Below the pieces are notes generated by a model. The model ran no database searches and had not been told where the DNA came from. It worked only from the letters and a program-made list of their open reading frames with translations. A stretch of 64,000 nucleotides of DNA from Paenibacillus aquistagni (GTDB lineage: Bacteria; Bacillota; Bacilli; Paenibacillales; Paenibacillaceae), in NCBI RefSeq assembly GCF_900177815.1, contig NZ_FXAZ01000001.1:620001-684000 (forward strand), written 5' to 3'. Below are positions 43,531 to 53,250 of the stretch, one piece after another. Each line of letters starts with the position of its first letter. Within the stretch, counting starts at the first letter, position 1. Both the position numbers and the translations under genes were made by a program.

Positions 43531-43893
43531 ATGGCTAACCGTATTTTGATTGTTGATGATGCAGCTTTTATGAGAATGATGATTCGCGATATTCTATCTA
43601 AAAATGGCTTTGAAGTCGTTGCTGAGGCCGCTGATGGCGCTCAAGCGATTGAAAAATATAAGGAACACAAGCCTGATCTGATTACGATGGATATTACAAT
43701 GCCTGAAATGGACGGAATTACGGCGCTAAAAGAGATTCGCAAAATTGATCCAAGCGCAAAAGTTATTATGTGTTCTGCGATGGGGCAGCAAGCAATGGTT
43801 ATCGATGCGATTCAAGCGGGAGCGAAAGACTTTATCGTCAAACCATTCCAAGCGGACCGTGTGTTGGAAGCTATCAAGAAGACATTGGGTTAA
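43531..43893 (+). CDS. cheY: Chemotaxis response regulator CheY
   Basis: This 120-residue single receiver domain has the phospho-acceptor Asp54 in TMDITMPEMDG, the acidic pair in VDDAAFMRMM and the conserved Lys in FIVKPF. Phosphorylated by CheA, it binds FliM and FliY at the motor. It follows fliY by 25 bases, as in Bacillus. Confidence 0.98.
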   Translation: MANRILIVDDAAFMRMMIRDILSKNGFEVVAEAADGAQAIEKYKEHKPDLITMDITMPEMDGITALKEIRKIDPSAKVIMCSAMGQQAMVIDAIQAGAKDFIVKPFQADRVLEAIKKTLG

Positions 43894-43896
43894 TGC

Positions 43897-44448
43897 ATGA
43901 ATTCGACGGATATCAAACTGCAGAGTCCTCAGGTTGAGGGCTATATCGGAAATGTATTTACGATCTTGCTGTCCTTGGCCGTGATTATCGTATTAATTGT
44001 TTTGCTTATCCGTTTCCTGAGTCGAAAAAATCGATTGTGGCAGGGTAACAAGAGCATGAGAACATTAGGCGGCATGGCTGTAGGACAGAACAAGTCGCTG
44101 CAGGTCGTCGAAGTCGGGGATGTCGTTTACGTGCTCGGAATCGGTGATGATGTAACATTGATTGATAAAATCAGCGATCCCGAGCAGGTAGCGAACCTGA
44201 ACGTTTTGCTTAGACAGGAGCATCAAGATCCAGTCTTGCCCATTCCTGCTCCGCTCAAGAGTTGGCTGAAAAATGTGACAGATCGTAACAAGAAGCAGCA
44301 AGAAATCGCTTTGCGCAATGATCATGAAGAAGATCACAACACAGCGAACTTTCATGAATTGCTGCATGCCAAGCTAGAGCGACAAAGTGATCGCAGGGCT
44401 AGAATGGATCAACTGCTTAATAACGACGATACCAAAGAAGAACGGTAG
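43897..44448 (+). CDS. fliO: Flagellar biosynthetic protein FliO (FliZ)
   Basis: This 183-residue protein has one transmembrane helix (about 20-43), then a cytoplasmic FliO domain with GGMAVGQNKSLQVVEVGDVVYVLGI, and a charged tail. It helps assemble FliP in the export gate. The gene starts 3 bases after cheY. Confidence 0.92.
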   Translation: MNSTDIKLQSPQVEGYIGNVFTILLSLAVIIVLIVLLIRFLSRKNRLWQGNKSMRTLGGMAVGQNKSLQVVEVGDVVYVLGIGDDVTLIDKISDPEQVANLNVLLRQEHQDPVLPIPAPLKSWLKNVTDRNKKQQEIALRNDHEEDHNTANFHELLHAKLERQSDRRARMDQLLNNDDTKEER

Positions 44449-44456
44449 ATGGATTC

Positions 44457-45215
44457 ATGAATAAAAAAACCTTCATTGCGCTGACAGCGATGATATTAAT
44501 CTTGTGCTTTGCGGCAAATGAGGTTGGGGCTGCTCCCGTTATTCCAAACATTGATATCAGTGTAGGAGGGGAGGGAACACAGCCAGGCGTAACCTCGATG
44601 TCGCTCGTATTGCTCATTACTATTTTGAGTATTGCTCCGGCGATCCTTATATTAATGACCTCTTTTACAAGGATTGTCATTGTGCTTGGTTTCGTAAGAA
44701 CATCACTTGGTACCCAGCAGATGCCGCCGAACCAAGTCCTGATAGGGCTGGCCTTATTCATGACCCTATTCGTCATGTCGCCTACATTGGGCCAAGTGAA
44801 TGATGTTGCCGTTCAGCCTTATCTGAAAGGCGAGATTACACAGACCCAGGCATTAGAGAAGGCTACTGTTCCAATGAAGCAGTTCATGGCCTCTCATACA
44901 CGGGAGAAGGATCTGCTCTTGTTCATGAAGTACACAAAGACCGAGAAGCCAGCCTCTGTTGAGGATATTCCAATTACAGTGCTCGTTCCAGCTTTTGCGA
45001 TTAGTGAGCTGAAGACGGCGTTTCAGATGGGCTTCATGATTTTTATTCCGTTTCTCATTATAGATATGGTTGTGGCAAGTACGCTGATGTCTATGGGGAT
45101 GATGATGCTTCCTCCGGTAATGATCTCATTACCTTTTAAGATTCTATTATTCATACTCGTGGATGGATGGCATCTCGTGGTCAAATCACTGCTTAGTAGT
45201 TTTAATTTAGGTTAA
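44457..45215 (+). CDS. fliP: Flagellar export gate protein FliP
   Basis: This 252-residue integral membrane protein has an N-terminal signal-like segment and about four further helices. Family signatures are LVLLITILSIAPAILILMTSFTR-like (IAPAILILMTSF) and FMIFIPFLIIDMVVASTLMS. It forms the core of the type III export gate with FliQ and FliR. Confidence 0.97.
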   Translation: MNKKTFIALTAMILILCFAANEVGAAPVIPNIDISVGGEGTQPGVTSMSLVLLITILSIAPAILILMTSFTRIVIVLGFVRTSLGTQQMPPNQVLIGLALFMTLFVMSPTLGQVNDVAVQPYLKGEITQTQALEKATVPMKQFMASHTREKDLLLFMKYTKTEKPASVEDIPITVLVPAFAISELKTAFQMGFMIFIPFLIIDMVVASTLMSMGMMMLPPVMISLPFKILLFILVDGWHLVVKSLLSSFNLG

Positions 45216-45247
45216 TTGCTGATACAGCTAGAAAGGGATGAGCAGAC

Positions 45248-45517
45248 ATGAGTGCTGAGTTTATCATCGGGCTAGCGGGACAAGCGGTGTATACAGTGCT
45301 CAAGGTAAGTGCTCCGATGCTGATCGCTGCACTCGTAATAGGTTTATTAATCAGTATATTCCAGGCCGCAACCCAGATACAGGAGCAGACCCTTGCTTTT
45401 GTACCTAAGATTATTGCCGTGTTTATCGTAATCTTGATTTTTGGACCTTGGATGTTAACAACAATGATTGATTTTACGTACAACATCTTGAATAACTTAC
45501 ATCAATATATCGGTTAG
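45248..45517 (+). CDS. fliQ: Flagellar export gate protein FliQ
   Basis: This 89-residue protein has two transmembrane helices (about 17-37 and 53-73) with the family pattern LIALVIGLLISIFQAATQI-like (VIGLLISIFQAATQIQEQT). It is part of the FliPQR gate. Confidence 0.97.
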   Translation: MSAEFIIGLAGQAVYTVLKVSAPMLIAALVIGLLISIFQAATQIQEQTLAFVPKIIAVFIVILIFGPWMLTTMIDFTYNILNNLHQYIG

Positions 45518-45529
45518 GGCTGTGGAACC

Positions 45530-46309
45530 ATGGACATCATCTCTCAGGCGTTCCCTGTTTTTTTGCTTATCTTTTGTCGAATTTCTTCGTTCCTTGTCGC
45601 GGCGCCTGTCTTTTCATCCAAAGGGGTGCCGAATATATTCAAAATAGGGCTCGCTTTTTTTATCAGTATCATCGCTTATTTACTGTTTGGGATAGGGGTA
45701 AGCGTCCCTTCAAATGGCGAATACATATTATTTATAGTAAGAGAAGTCATGATTGGCTTGCTGATTGGCTACATCGCAACACTATTTTTCACAGTAGTTC
45801 AGATTGCAGGCTCATTTATCGACATGCAGATTGGATTTGGGATTGCGAATGTGATTGATCCTTTGACGGGCATGCAGTCTCCAGTTGTCGGTAACTTCAA
45901 GTACGTGTTCGTCGTGCTGCTGTTTTTAGGTTTAAACGGACACCATTTTTTTATCGACGGAATCATGCATAGTTTTGAGTGGATGAATGTTGGCGCTAAC
46001 CCCTTTTTCGAGCTTATCGCTAACGGCTCCATCTTTAAATTTGCAGCAAAATCTTTTATACATGCATTTATGATTGCTTTTCAAGTTGCAGCTCCGATGA
46101 TTGTCGCATTGTTTTTAGCGGATGTCGCATTAGGATTTCTAGCAAGAACAGCACCTCAATTCAATGTGTTTGTTGTAGGGATCCCGTTCAAGTTCATTAT
46201 CGGCATTGCGATGCTGGCACTTGTCGTTCCTAGCTTTGTCTATGTTATGCAGCAAATCTTTGAAACGATGTTTCAAGCGATGGATCAACTGCTTCGCTTG
46301 ATGCCTTAG
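45530..46309 (+). CDS. fliR: Flagellar export gate protein FliR
   Basis: This 259-residue polytopic membrane protein has about six helices. It completes the FliPQR gate and follows fliQ by 12 bases. Conserved segments include AAPVFSSKGVPNIFKIG and a central IDMQIGFGIANVIDPLTG. Confidence 0.96.
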   Translation: MDIISQAFPVFLLIFCRISSFLVAAPVFSSKGVPNIFKIGLAFFISIIAYLLFGIGVSVPSNGEYILFIVREVMIGLLIGYIATLFFTVVQIAGSFIDMQIGFGIANVIDPLTGMQSPVVGNFKYVFVVLLFLGLNGHHFFIDGIMHSFEWMNVGANPFFELIANGSIFKFAAKSFIHAFMIAFQVAAPMIVALFLADVALGFLARTAPQFNVFVVGIPFKFIIGIAMLALVVPSFVYVMQQIFETMFQAMDQLLRLMP

Positions 46310-46325
46310 GCGGGAGGTCATCAAT

Positions 46326-47426
46326 ATGTCAGTCTCTACACGATATTCCCATACGCTTGATTTACAGTTGTTTTCTCAAGAGAAGACAGAGAAGGCCACA
46401 CCGAAAAAGCGACAGGAATCTAGGCAAAAAGGGCAGGTGGCCAAAAGCCAGGAGCTGCCGGGGGCAGGCATTCTAGTTCTCACATTTGCGAGCTTAATGA
46501 TGCTTGGCGGATTCTACAAAGACCGCATCCTTAATCTGTTTCGAGATCCACTGCTTGAACGAATGAACATGGACTTGACCATTAATAACGTGATGGATTA
46601 TTTCAGCCATTTGTTCATTCAATTTCTTATCATAATGGCACCTATCTTTATCGTCGTTATGATCGTAGGGGCAGTAATGAACTATGTACAGATCGGCTTT
46701 CTCTTTACTGGGGAACCTCTAAAGGTAAAATTCAGCAAAATCAATCCAGTAGAAGGCTTTAAAAAAATGTTCTCGATGCGCTCGCTGGTTGAGCTGGTAA
46801 AGTCAATCATTAAGCTCGTCATTATTGGAGCCATTGCTTATATGTCCTTGTGGGGAGAGCAGGACAAGATTATTCAGTTAAGCCATATGCCTCTGCCTGC
46901 CATTCTATCTTTTACCGCTCAGCTGACGGTAATGCTAGGGATAAAGATTGGAGCGGCGTTATGTGTATTAGCCATATTTGATTATATGTATCAGAAGTAT
47001 GAATTCGAGAAGAGCATTCGGATGTCAAAGCAAGATATTAAGGATGAATACAAGAAAATGGAGGGGGACCCCCTCATCAAGAGCAAGATTAAGGAGCGTC
47101 AGCGGCGTATGGCCATGATGCGAATGATGTCAGAAGTGCCAAATGCTGATGTGGTCATCACCAACCCGACACACTTTGCAGTAGCGATTCGATATGAGGG
47201 CAGCACGATGGAGGCTCCTACTGTTATTGCGAAGGGACAGGACTATGTTGCACTCAAGATTAGAGAGCTGGCAAAGGACCACGGCGTTATAACAATGGAA
47301 AACAAGCCGCTTGCGCGTGCCTTGTTCGAACGGACCGAGATCGGCGACTCGATCCCCGGTGATTTGTTCCAGGCTGTCGCGGAAGTCCTGGCATATGTAT
47401 ATAAGCTAAAAGGCAAAGTTCAATGA
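46326..47426 (+). CDS. flhB: Flagellar export switch protein FlhB
   Basis: This 366-residue protein has four transmembrane helices and a cytoplasmic domain with the autocleavage motif NPTH at residues 280-283. Cleavage there lets export change from hook to filament substrates. The N-terminal LFSQEKTEKATPKKRQESRQ is typical. The stand-alone homologue at 17245 corresponds to the part after this cleavage site. Confidence 0.98.
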   Translation: MSVSTRYSHTLDLQLFSQEKTEKATPKKRQESRQKGQVAKSQELPGAGILVLTFASLMMLGGFYKDRILNLFRDPLLERMNMDLTINNVMDYFSHLFIQFLIIMAPIFIVVMIVGAVMNYVQIGFLFTGEPLKVKFSKINPVEGFKKMFSMRSLVELVKSIIKLVIIGAIAYMSLWGEQDKIIQLSHMPLPAILSFTAQLTVMLGIKIGAALCVLAIFDYMYQKYEFEKSIRMSKQDIKDEYKKMEGDPLIKSKIKERQRRMAMMRMMSEVPNADVVITNPTHFAVAIRYEGSTMEAPTVIAKGQDYVALKIRELAKDHGVITMENKPLARALFERTEIGDSIPGDLFQAVAEVLAYVYKLKGKVQ

Positions 47427-47454
47427 GTGGATTGTCGGATGGAGGTAAGAAGCT

Positions 47455-49488
47455 GTGAAGGCTAGAGATTTGATCGTACTAGTTGGAGTCATTGGCATCG
47501 TCTTAATGATGGTACTGCCTCTGCCAAAGATGCTGTTGGATATCCTGTTAATCATCAATATATCGATGGCGCTTATGATCCTTCTGATCGCGATGAACAC
47601 GAAGGAAGCACTTGAATTCTCCATCTTCCCTGCAATCCTATTGATTACAACATTATTTAGGATTGCGCTCAACGTATCGTCGACCAAGTTGATTCTTGGT
47701 GAAGGTGATGCGGGTGAAGTCATCAAGACATTTGGTGAATGGGTGTCTCAAGGGAACATTGCTATCGGATTGGTCGTTTTCCTGATCTTAGTTGTGGTGC
47801 AGTTCATCGTCATTACGAAGGGGTCTGAGCGGGTAGCGGAGGTTGCTGCGCGCTTCACCTTGGATGCTATGCCAGGGAAGCAGATGGCTATTGATGCTGA
47901 CTTGAATGCAGGGCTTATCAATGAACAGCAGGCAAAAGAGCGCCGTGAGAAAATAGAAAGCGAAGCTGATTTCTACGGAGCAATGGATGGTGCCAGTAAG
48001 TTTGTCAAAGGGGATGCTATTGCAAGTATCGTCATTTTGATCATTAACTTGGTTGGCGGCTTTATCATCGGCATGGCTATGCATGGAATGCCATTTAAGG
48101 ATGCCGCAAATACATATTCTATTCTATCGATTGGTGATGGGCTCGTGAGCCAAATCCCTGCGCTCTTGATCTCAACAGCTGCAGGATTGATCGTCACTCG
48201 ATCAGCTACGAAAGGGAATCTAGCGGAGGATCTCAGCACACAGATGTTGGCTTATCCTAAGCTTTTGTATATCGTTGCAGGTACAATTGCGATGCTAGGC
48301 CTATTTACACCAATTACAGTTATGTCAACACTGCCGTTTGCCGCAATCCTTGCATATGCTGGGTATCGCATGCAGCAGAATCTGGAGCAGAAGGCAGTAT
48401 CGGAAGAGCAGCTTGAGGAAGAGCAGCAGATAGAAGAAGTGCGCAGCCCTGAAAGTGTAATCAATCTGCTCCAAGTTGATCCGATAGAGTTTGAGTTTGG
48501 CTATGGTCTCATTCCGCTTGCAGACGTTCAGCAGGGAGGGGATCTGCTCGACCGGATTATTATGATACGCAGGCAATGCGCGCTCGAACTGGGACTCGTT
48601 GTTCCAGTCATACGCATTCGCGACAATATTCAGCTTAAGCCAAACGAATACATTATTAAGATAAAAGGCAACATTGTCGCCCGTGGTGAATTGCTGCTCA
48701 ATCATTACCTAGCCATGAGCCCGGGTTATGACGATGATTCGGTGACTGGAATCGAGACTATGGAGCCAGCCTTCGGTCTTCCTGCTCTATGGGTAGATGA
48801 GGCAATGAAGGAGCGGGCCGAGGTATCCGGCTACACAGTCGTGGATCCGCCATCCGTAGTCGCTACCCATTTGACAGAGATCATCAAGAAACATGCTCAC
48901 GAGTTAATTGGCCGCCAAGAAACAAAGGGTTTGGTCGAAACGGTGAAAGAGCAGCATCCAGCAATTGTCGAGGAACTCATCCCGAACTTAATGAACATAG
49001 GGGACGTTCAAAAGGTTCTAGCCAACCTGCTGCGAGAGAAGATCTCTATTCGAGATCTGGTAACTATATTCGAAACATTAGCTGACTATGGTACCTATAC
49101 GAAGGATCCTGACATCCTCACGGAATATGTAAGACAAGCTTTGGCTCGTCAAATCACGCAGCAATATTCTATACCTGGAGAGACGCTTCGCGTCATTACG
49201 GTAGGACCTACTTTAGAGAAAAAGATTGCGGATAGTGTTCAGCAAAATGAACAAGGTTCTTATCTTGCAATGGACCCAGGCACGACCCAGCAAGTATTCC
49301 AGCGATTCCAAGAACAGATTGGGCGACTGGTTCAATCCGGTTATCAGCCGATTGTGCTTGCATCACCGGGCATAAGAATGTATCTTCGCCAGCTGATGGA
49401 ACGAACAATGCAGGATATTCCAGTGTTATCCTACAATGAGCTAGAACCAAATGTAGAAATTCAAAGCGTTGGAGTGGTTAATGTATGA
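47455..49488 (+). CDS. flhA: Flagellar export protein FlhA
   Basis: This 677-residue protein has an N-terminal half with about eight transmembrane helices and a large cytoplasmic C-terminal domain that docks chaperones and substrates. The FHIPEP-family loop is at ARFTLDAMPGKQMAIDADLN. The start is GTG 47455 with GGAGG upstream. It overlaps flhF by 4 bases. Confidence 0.98.
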   Translation: MKARDLIVLVGVIGIVLMMVLPLPKMLLDILLIINISMALMILLIAMNTKEALEFSIFPAILLITTLFRIALNVSSTKLILGEGDAGEVIKTFGEWVSQGNIAIGLVVFLILVVVQFIVITKGSERVAEVAARFTLDAMPGKQMAIDADLNAGLINEQQAKERREKIESEADFYGAMDGASKFVKGDAIASIVILIINLVGGFIIGMAMHGMPFKDAANTYSILSIGDGLVSQIPALLISTAAGLIVTRSATKGNLAEDLSTQMLAYPKLLYIVAGTIAMLGLFTPITVMSTLPFAAILAYAGYRMQQNLEQKAVSEEQLEEEQQIEEVRSPESVINLLQVDPIEFEFGYGLIPLADVQQGGDLLDRIIMIRRQCALELGLVVPVIRIRDNIQLKPNEYIIKIKGNIVARGELLLNHYLAMSPGYDDDSVTGIETMEPAFGLPALWVDEAMKERAEVSGYTVVDPPSVVATHLTEIIKKHAHELIGRQETKGLVETVKEQHPAIVEELIPNLMNIGDVQKVLANLLREKISIRDLVTIFETLADYGTYTKDPDILTEYVRQALARQITQQYSIPGETLRVITVGPTLEKKIADSVQQNEQGSYLAMDPGTTQQVFQRFQEQIGRLVQSGYQPIVLASPGIRMYLRQLMERTMQDIPVLSYNELEPNVEIQSVGVVNV

Positions 49489-50843
49489 GGGTGAAAAAAT
49501 ACGTTGTTGCAACCATGCCCGAAGCGATGAGTCAGATTCGGCAAGAGCTGGGTAAAGATGCGGTCATCATAAGCACCAAGGAAATCAAGGCAGGAGGCTT
49601 CCTTGGAATGTTCAACAAGAAGATGATTGAAGTGACGGCAGCCGTGGATGACGCTCCCGTACAAGCAGCTCCAGCAGCATCTGTACAGGCTGCTGGAGCA
49701 TCAAGCGCAAGGCAGCAGCCGCCTGTTGTTCCTGTCTCTCATGCAAGATCCGCTTATGCGGGAAGAACGGAAGCGGCAACCGTAGTGAAGTCTCCAGCCA
49801 GTCCGACGGAACAAGGCAATGCAGCGATACCGGATAGGCTCGTTAGAGAGAGTCAACCATCTAAGCTTGCTCTTGAGGAGAATGAAGATTTCCTTATCGC
49901 GCCAACATCTAGAAAAGCAGCTGTTGAAGAGGATGCTGCAGCAGCCAGCTCGGTTCGACATACGAGTGATGAGGATTGGAAGGTTGAACTGAAGGAAGTT
50001 AAGGCCATGGTCAAATCCATGATGATGTTAAATGAGCAGGATGCATGGCCAGCATCAGCCAAGACCTTAGCTCAGCGTCTAAAGGATCAAGGGGTACGCT
50101 CTGATTTAGTCTATCAGCTTATGACTCCTGTGCTAGAGCTTTTTCGCAAAGAAGGAAACGATACTCCTACAATTCAGCAGCTAAAGCCGCCACTTGCTGA
50201 ACAGATGCGCAAGCGACTGCAGCAGCATCGCAAGCTTGGCCTTACAATTGAAACGAAGATTGTGTACTTTGCTGGTCCGACTGGAGTAGGCAAGACGACA
50301 ACAATTGCGAAGCTCGCAGCTGATCAGATGTTTCATCATCAGCGCAATGTAGGCTTTATTACTTCGGATACGTATCGAATTGCCGCAGTGGAGCAGCTAA
50401 GAACGTACGCATCCATTCTGAACGCACCGCTTGAGGTGGTGACATCTCCTAACGATTTGCAGCGTGCGGTGTCTGCGTTACAGACTCATGATTTGATCCT
50501 TATGGATACCGCAGGACGCAATTACCGCAATCCGCTTCATGTTAATGAATTGAGTTCTTTACTAAAGCCATTGCCAGGCTCAGAGATGTTTCTTGTACTC
50601 AGCCTGACATCTAAGACAGAAGATATGGCTTCAATCATAAAGCAATTCCCTGAAGGATCCATTGATCGCATCGTTTTTACGAAGCTTGATGAGACTGATT
50701 CGTTCGGTTCAATCCTGAATTTAACGGAGATTACCGACATTCCATTCAGCTATGTAACATGCGGACAAAATGTACCTGATGATATTCAAGGCTTTGACCC
50801 ATCCGAGATGGTGAAGCAATTGCTGGGAGATCAAGCCTCATGA
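49485..50843 (+). CDS. flhF: Flagellar placement SRP-type GTPase FlhF
   Basis: This 452-residue SRP-family GTPase sets flagellar position and number. A basic B region (MRVKKYVVATMPEAMSQIRQ) and variable Ala-rich linker precede the NG domain, with P-loop [15 protein letters not shown] near residue 264, DTAGRNYRNP and FTKLDETDSFG. Its N-terminal half differs from Ffh, as expected. It overlaps flhG by 4 bases. Confidence 0.97.
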   Translation: MRVKKYVVATMPEAMSQIRQELGKDAVIISTKEIKAGGFLGMFNKKMIEVTAAVDDAPVQAAPAASVQAAGASSARQQPPVVPVSHARSAYAGRTEAATVVKSPASPTEQGNAAIPDRLVRESQPSKLALEENEDFLIAPTSRKAAVEEDAAAASSVRHTSDEDWKVELKEVKAMVKSMMMLNEQDAWPASAKTLAQRLKDQGVRSDLVYQLMTPVLELFRKEGNDTPTIQQLKPPLAEQMRKRLQQHRKLGLTIETKIVYFAGPTGVGKTTTIAKLAADQMFHHQRNVGFITSDTYRIAAVEQLRTYASILNAPLEVVTSPNDLQRAVSALQTHDLILMDTAGRNYRNPLHVNELSSLLKPLPGSEMFLVLSLTSKTEDMASIIKQFPEGSIDRIVFTKLDETDSFGSILNLTEITDIPFSYVTCGQNVPDDIQGFDPSEMVKQLLGDQAS

Positions 50844-51730
50844 TGGATCAGGCTCAAGCTCTTCGCAAACTTGTACAGCGAGCATCACAAGACAATGACA
50901 GCAAGCAAGCCGAACAAAAGCCGCATACCCCGCGCGTGATTACGGTAACGAGCGGCAAGGGAGGCGTAGGCAAATCCAACTTCACCTTGAATTTTGGAAT
51001 TATGCTGCAAGAGGAAGGGATGCGCACCTTAATCTTCGATGCCGATATCGGCATGGCGAATATCGATGTGCTAATCGGCTCGCCTTCTTCACTGAGCTTA
51101 TACCATGTGTTAAATGGTTCTAAGCGACTTGAAGAGATTGTACAGGTAGGCCCTAGCGGCATTCACTATGTACCAGGCGGCTCAGGGTTTAAGGAGCTGC
51201 ATGAGATGCCATCAGCGTCTCTTGAACGTTTTCTGGATGAGTTATCCGAGTGGTCAGAACGCTACGATGTCATCTTGTTTGATACCGGAGCGGGTCTTAG
51301 CAAGGAAACGATACGATTTGTGGCAGCTGCAGACGAGACATTTGTTATTACAACGCCTGAGCCGACAGCCATTGCTGATGCCTATGCTTTAATAAAAGTG
51401 GTTCATACGCAATTTCCAGAAACCTCGTTCCGTATCGTCGTTAATCGGGTAATAGATTGGAGTGAAGGAAAACAGACGTCAGAACGCCTCATTTCCGTAG
51501 CTAGACGATTTTTGCAGCTGGAGCTTCCTGTACTAGGCTACTTGCATGATGATCCTCATGTGATGCAGGCAGTGAAGAAGCAAACGCCGTTCACCCTGTT
51601 GTACCCGAATATTCAAGTGTCGAAGCAAATGAGACAGCTGGCAAAAGTATTCTTGTATGATCAGGAGCAGCAAAAATCAACAAAAGGAATTTCCGGGTTT
51701 ATTCATCGCTGGTTGAGACGTAGCACCTAA
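50840..51730 (+). CDS. flhG: Flagellar number regulator FlhG (YlxH), MinD-like ATPase
   Basis: This 296-residue MinD-type ATPase has the FlhF-activating N-terminal motif DQAQALRKLV, a deviant Walker A SGKGGVGKSNFTLN and FDADIGMANIDVLIG. The C-terminal basic helix (about 280-296) probably binds membrane. It works with FlhF on C-ring assembly and flagellar number. Confidence 0.96.
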   Translation: MMDQAQALRKLVQRASQDNDSKQAEQKPHTPRVITVTSGKGGVGKSNFTLNFGIMLQEEGMRTLIFDADIGMANIDVLIGSPSSLSLYHVLNGSKRLEEIVQVGPSGIHYVPGGSGFKELHEMPSASLERFLDELSEWSERYDVILFDTGAGLSKETIRFVAAADETFVITTPEPTAIADAYALIKVVHTQFPETSFRIVVNRVIDWSEGKQTSERLISVARRFLQLELPVLGYLHDDPHVMQAVKKQTPFTLLYPNIQVSKQMRQLAKVFLYDQEQQKSTKGISGFIHRWLRRST

Positions 51731-51796
51731 AATGGATGAGGTTCAAGACTTCACGATGTATCCAATCATTTTCGTCCTGAAGGAGTGTGGTCGGTG

Positions 51797-53215
51797 ATGT
51801 CAGCAAAGCGAGTTCTCGTTGTCGATGATTCACCTTTTATGCGTAAGATTATTTCTGACTTGATTGCACAAGATGTGTCATTTAAAGTCGCAGGTACCGC
51901 TTCGAATGGACAGGAAGCCATCGAGCAAGTAAGGCTGCTTGCTCCTGATGCCATTACACTGGATGTTGAGATGCCGACGATGAATGGAATTGAAGCTCTT
52001 CAAAAAATTAGAGAGGAGCATTCCACTCCAGTCATTATGCTGTCGAGTCTCACAGAGGTGGGCAGACAAGAGACGATCTCTGCCCTGGAGAACGGAGCTT
52101 TTGACTTCGTCTGCAAGCCTAGTCCACATGGCGGCAACCAGGATATCCATCAAGTTGGTCAGATGCTGCATGAGAAGCTTCATGCTGCGATTCAATCGGA
52201 AGAGCGAAGACAACGGTTGAATCAGCTTGAAGCGGAGCGAGCTGAGAGACAAGCGCTTGCAGCCCAACAAATGGCTGCAGCTGTTGAAAACGAACAGATA
52301 CATAATGCCAAAGAAGAGCTGGAAAAGCACCGTATCGAAAAGCGCACGGATAAGCCTTCCTTCTCACCGCTGTCTAAAAAACAGACGGAACCTCGGTCTT
52401 TGCCTAAGAAGAAGAGCCTTGATAAGGCAGCGCAAAAAGCAAATATAGAGCTTCATAGACCAGAAACACCCTCGCGTTCTTCTCCTCAGGCAGATGGGGT
52501 GGAGAAGAAGAGAGCGTCTGCTCCATCTCTCCAAAGCAAAAGACCTCAACAGTCACCATTGGAGAGCACTCCTAACGGCAATCGAGCAGAGCACCCGCCA
52601 CATACTGTCAGTACAGGAATGAAGGCAACGGCTCTCCATGATCTTGTCGCCGTAGGCACTTCAACAGGTGGACCGCGGGCATTGAAGACGCTGTTGTCCG
52701 ACCTGCCTGGTGACCTGGAGGCTCCAGTCGTCATTGTTCAGCATATGCCGCCAAATTTCACAAGATCGTTGGCGCAGCGGCTGAACACTTATAGTAAACT
52801 GGAGGTAAAGGAAGCTGAGGATGGCGATGTGCTGAAAAAAGGCTGTGCCTATCTAGCTCCCGGCGGTCAGCACATGCGTGTTGTAAAGGATCATAAGGGA
52901 CAGTATCAAATTGCGCTGAATCGAGACGAACCTTGTTCAGGGCATCGGCCGTCGGTTGATCGATTGTTTGAATCGCTGCTGCCGCTTAAGCAATTGAAGC
53001 TGCACCTTGTCTTACTGACAGGCATGGGCAGCGACGGAGCCAAGATGATGAAGACCTTGTATGATCAAGGCGTTCATTCCACCTTTATTGAGAGTGAAGA
53101 GACTTGCGTCGTATACGGGATGCCAAGAGCGGCTATGGAGCTTGGCTGTGTGACTCATGCCATACCAATCCATGAGATGGCAGGGCAAGTCGTACAAGCA
53201 ATACATAACGGATAA
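51797..53215 (+). CDS. cheB: Chemotaxis methylesterase CheB with a long linker
   Basis: This 472-residue CheB removes methyl groups from, and deamidates, chemoreceptors. The receiver domain (1-120) has Asp56 in LDVEMPTMNG. The esterase domain (about 278-472) has the catalytic Ser289 in GTSTGGPR, His in QHMPPNFT and Asp in GMGSDGAKMM. The linker between them is about 150 residues: a charged coiled-coil-like part, then a Lys/Pro/Ser-rich part. This makes the protein over 100 residues longer than the Bacillus and E. coli enzymes. ATG 51797 follows AAGGAG by 11 bases. Confidence 0.96.
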   Translation: MSAKRVLVVDDSPFMRKIISDLIAQDVSFKVAGTASNGQEAIEQVRLLAPDAITLDVEMPTMNGIEALQKIREEHSTPVIMLSSLTEVGRQETISALENGAFDFVCKPSPHGGNQDIHQVGQMLHEKLHAAIQSEERRQRLNQLEAERAERQALAAQQMAAAVENEQIHNAKEELEKHRIEKRTDKPSFSPLSKKQTEPRSLPKKKSLDKAAQKANIELHRPETPSRSSPQADGVEKKRASAPSLQSKRPQQSPLESTPNGNRAEHPPHTVSTGMKATALHDLVAVGTSTGGPRALKTLLSDLPGDLEAPVVIVQHMPPNFTRSLAQRLNTYSKLEVKEAEDGDVLKKGCAYLAPGGQHMRVVKDHKGQYQIALNRDEPCSGHRPSVDRLFESLLPLKQLKLHLVLLTGMGSDGAKMMKTLYDQGVHSTFIESEETCVVYGMPRAAMELGCVTHAIPIHEMAGQVVQAIHNG

Positions 53216-53250
53216 AGCGAGAAGAAAAGCATGTGAAGGAGTGTTCGACC

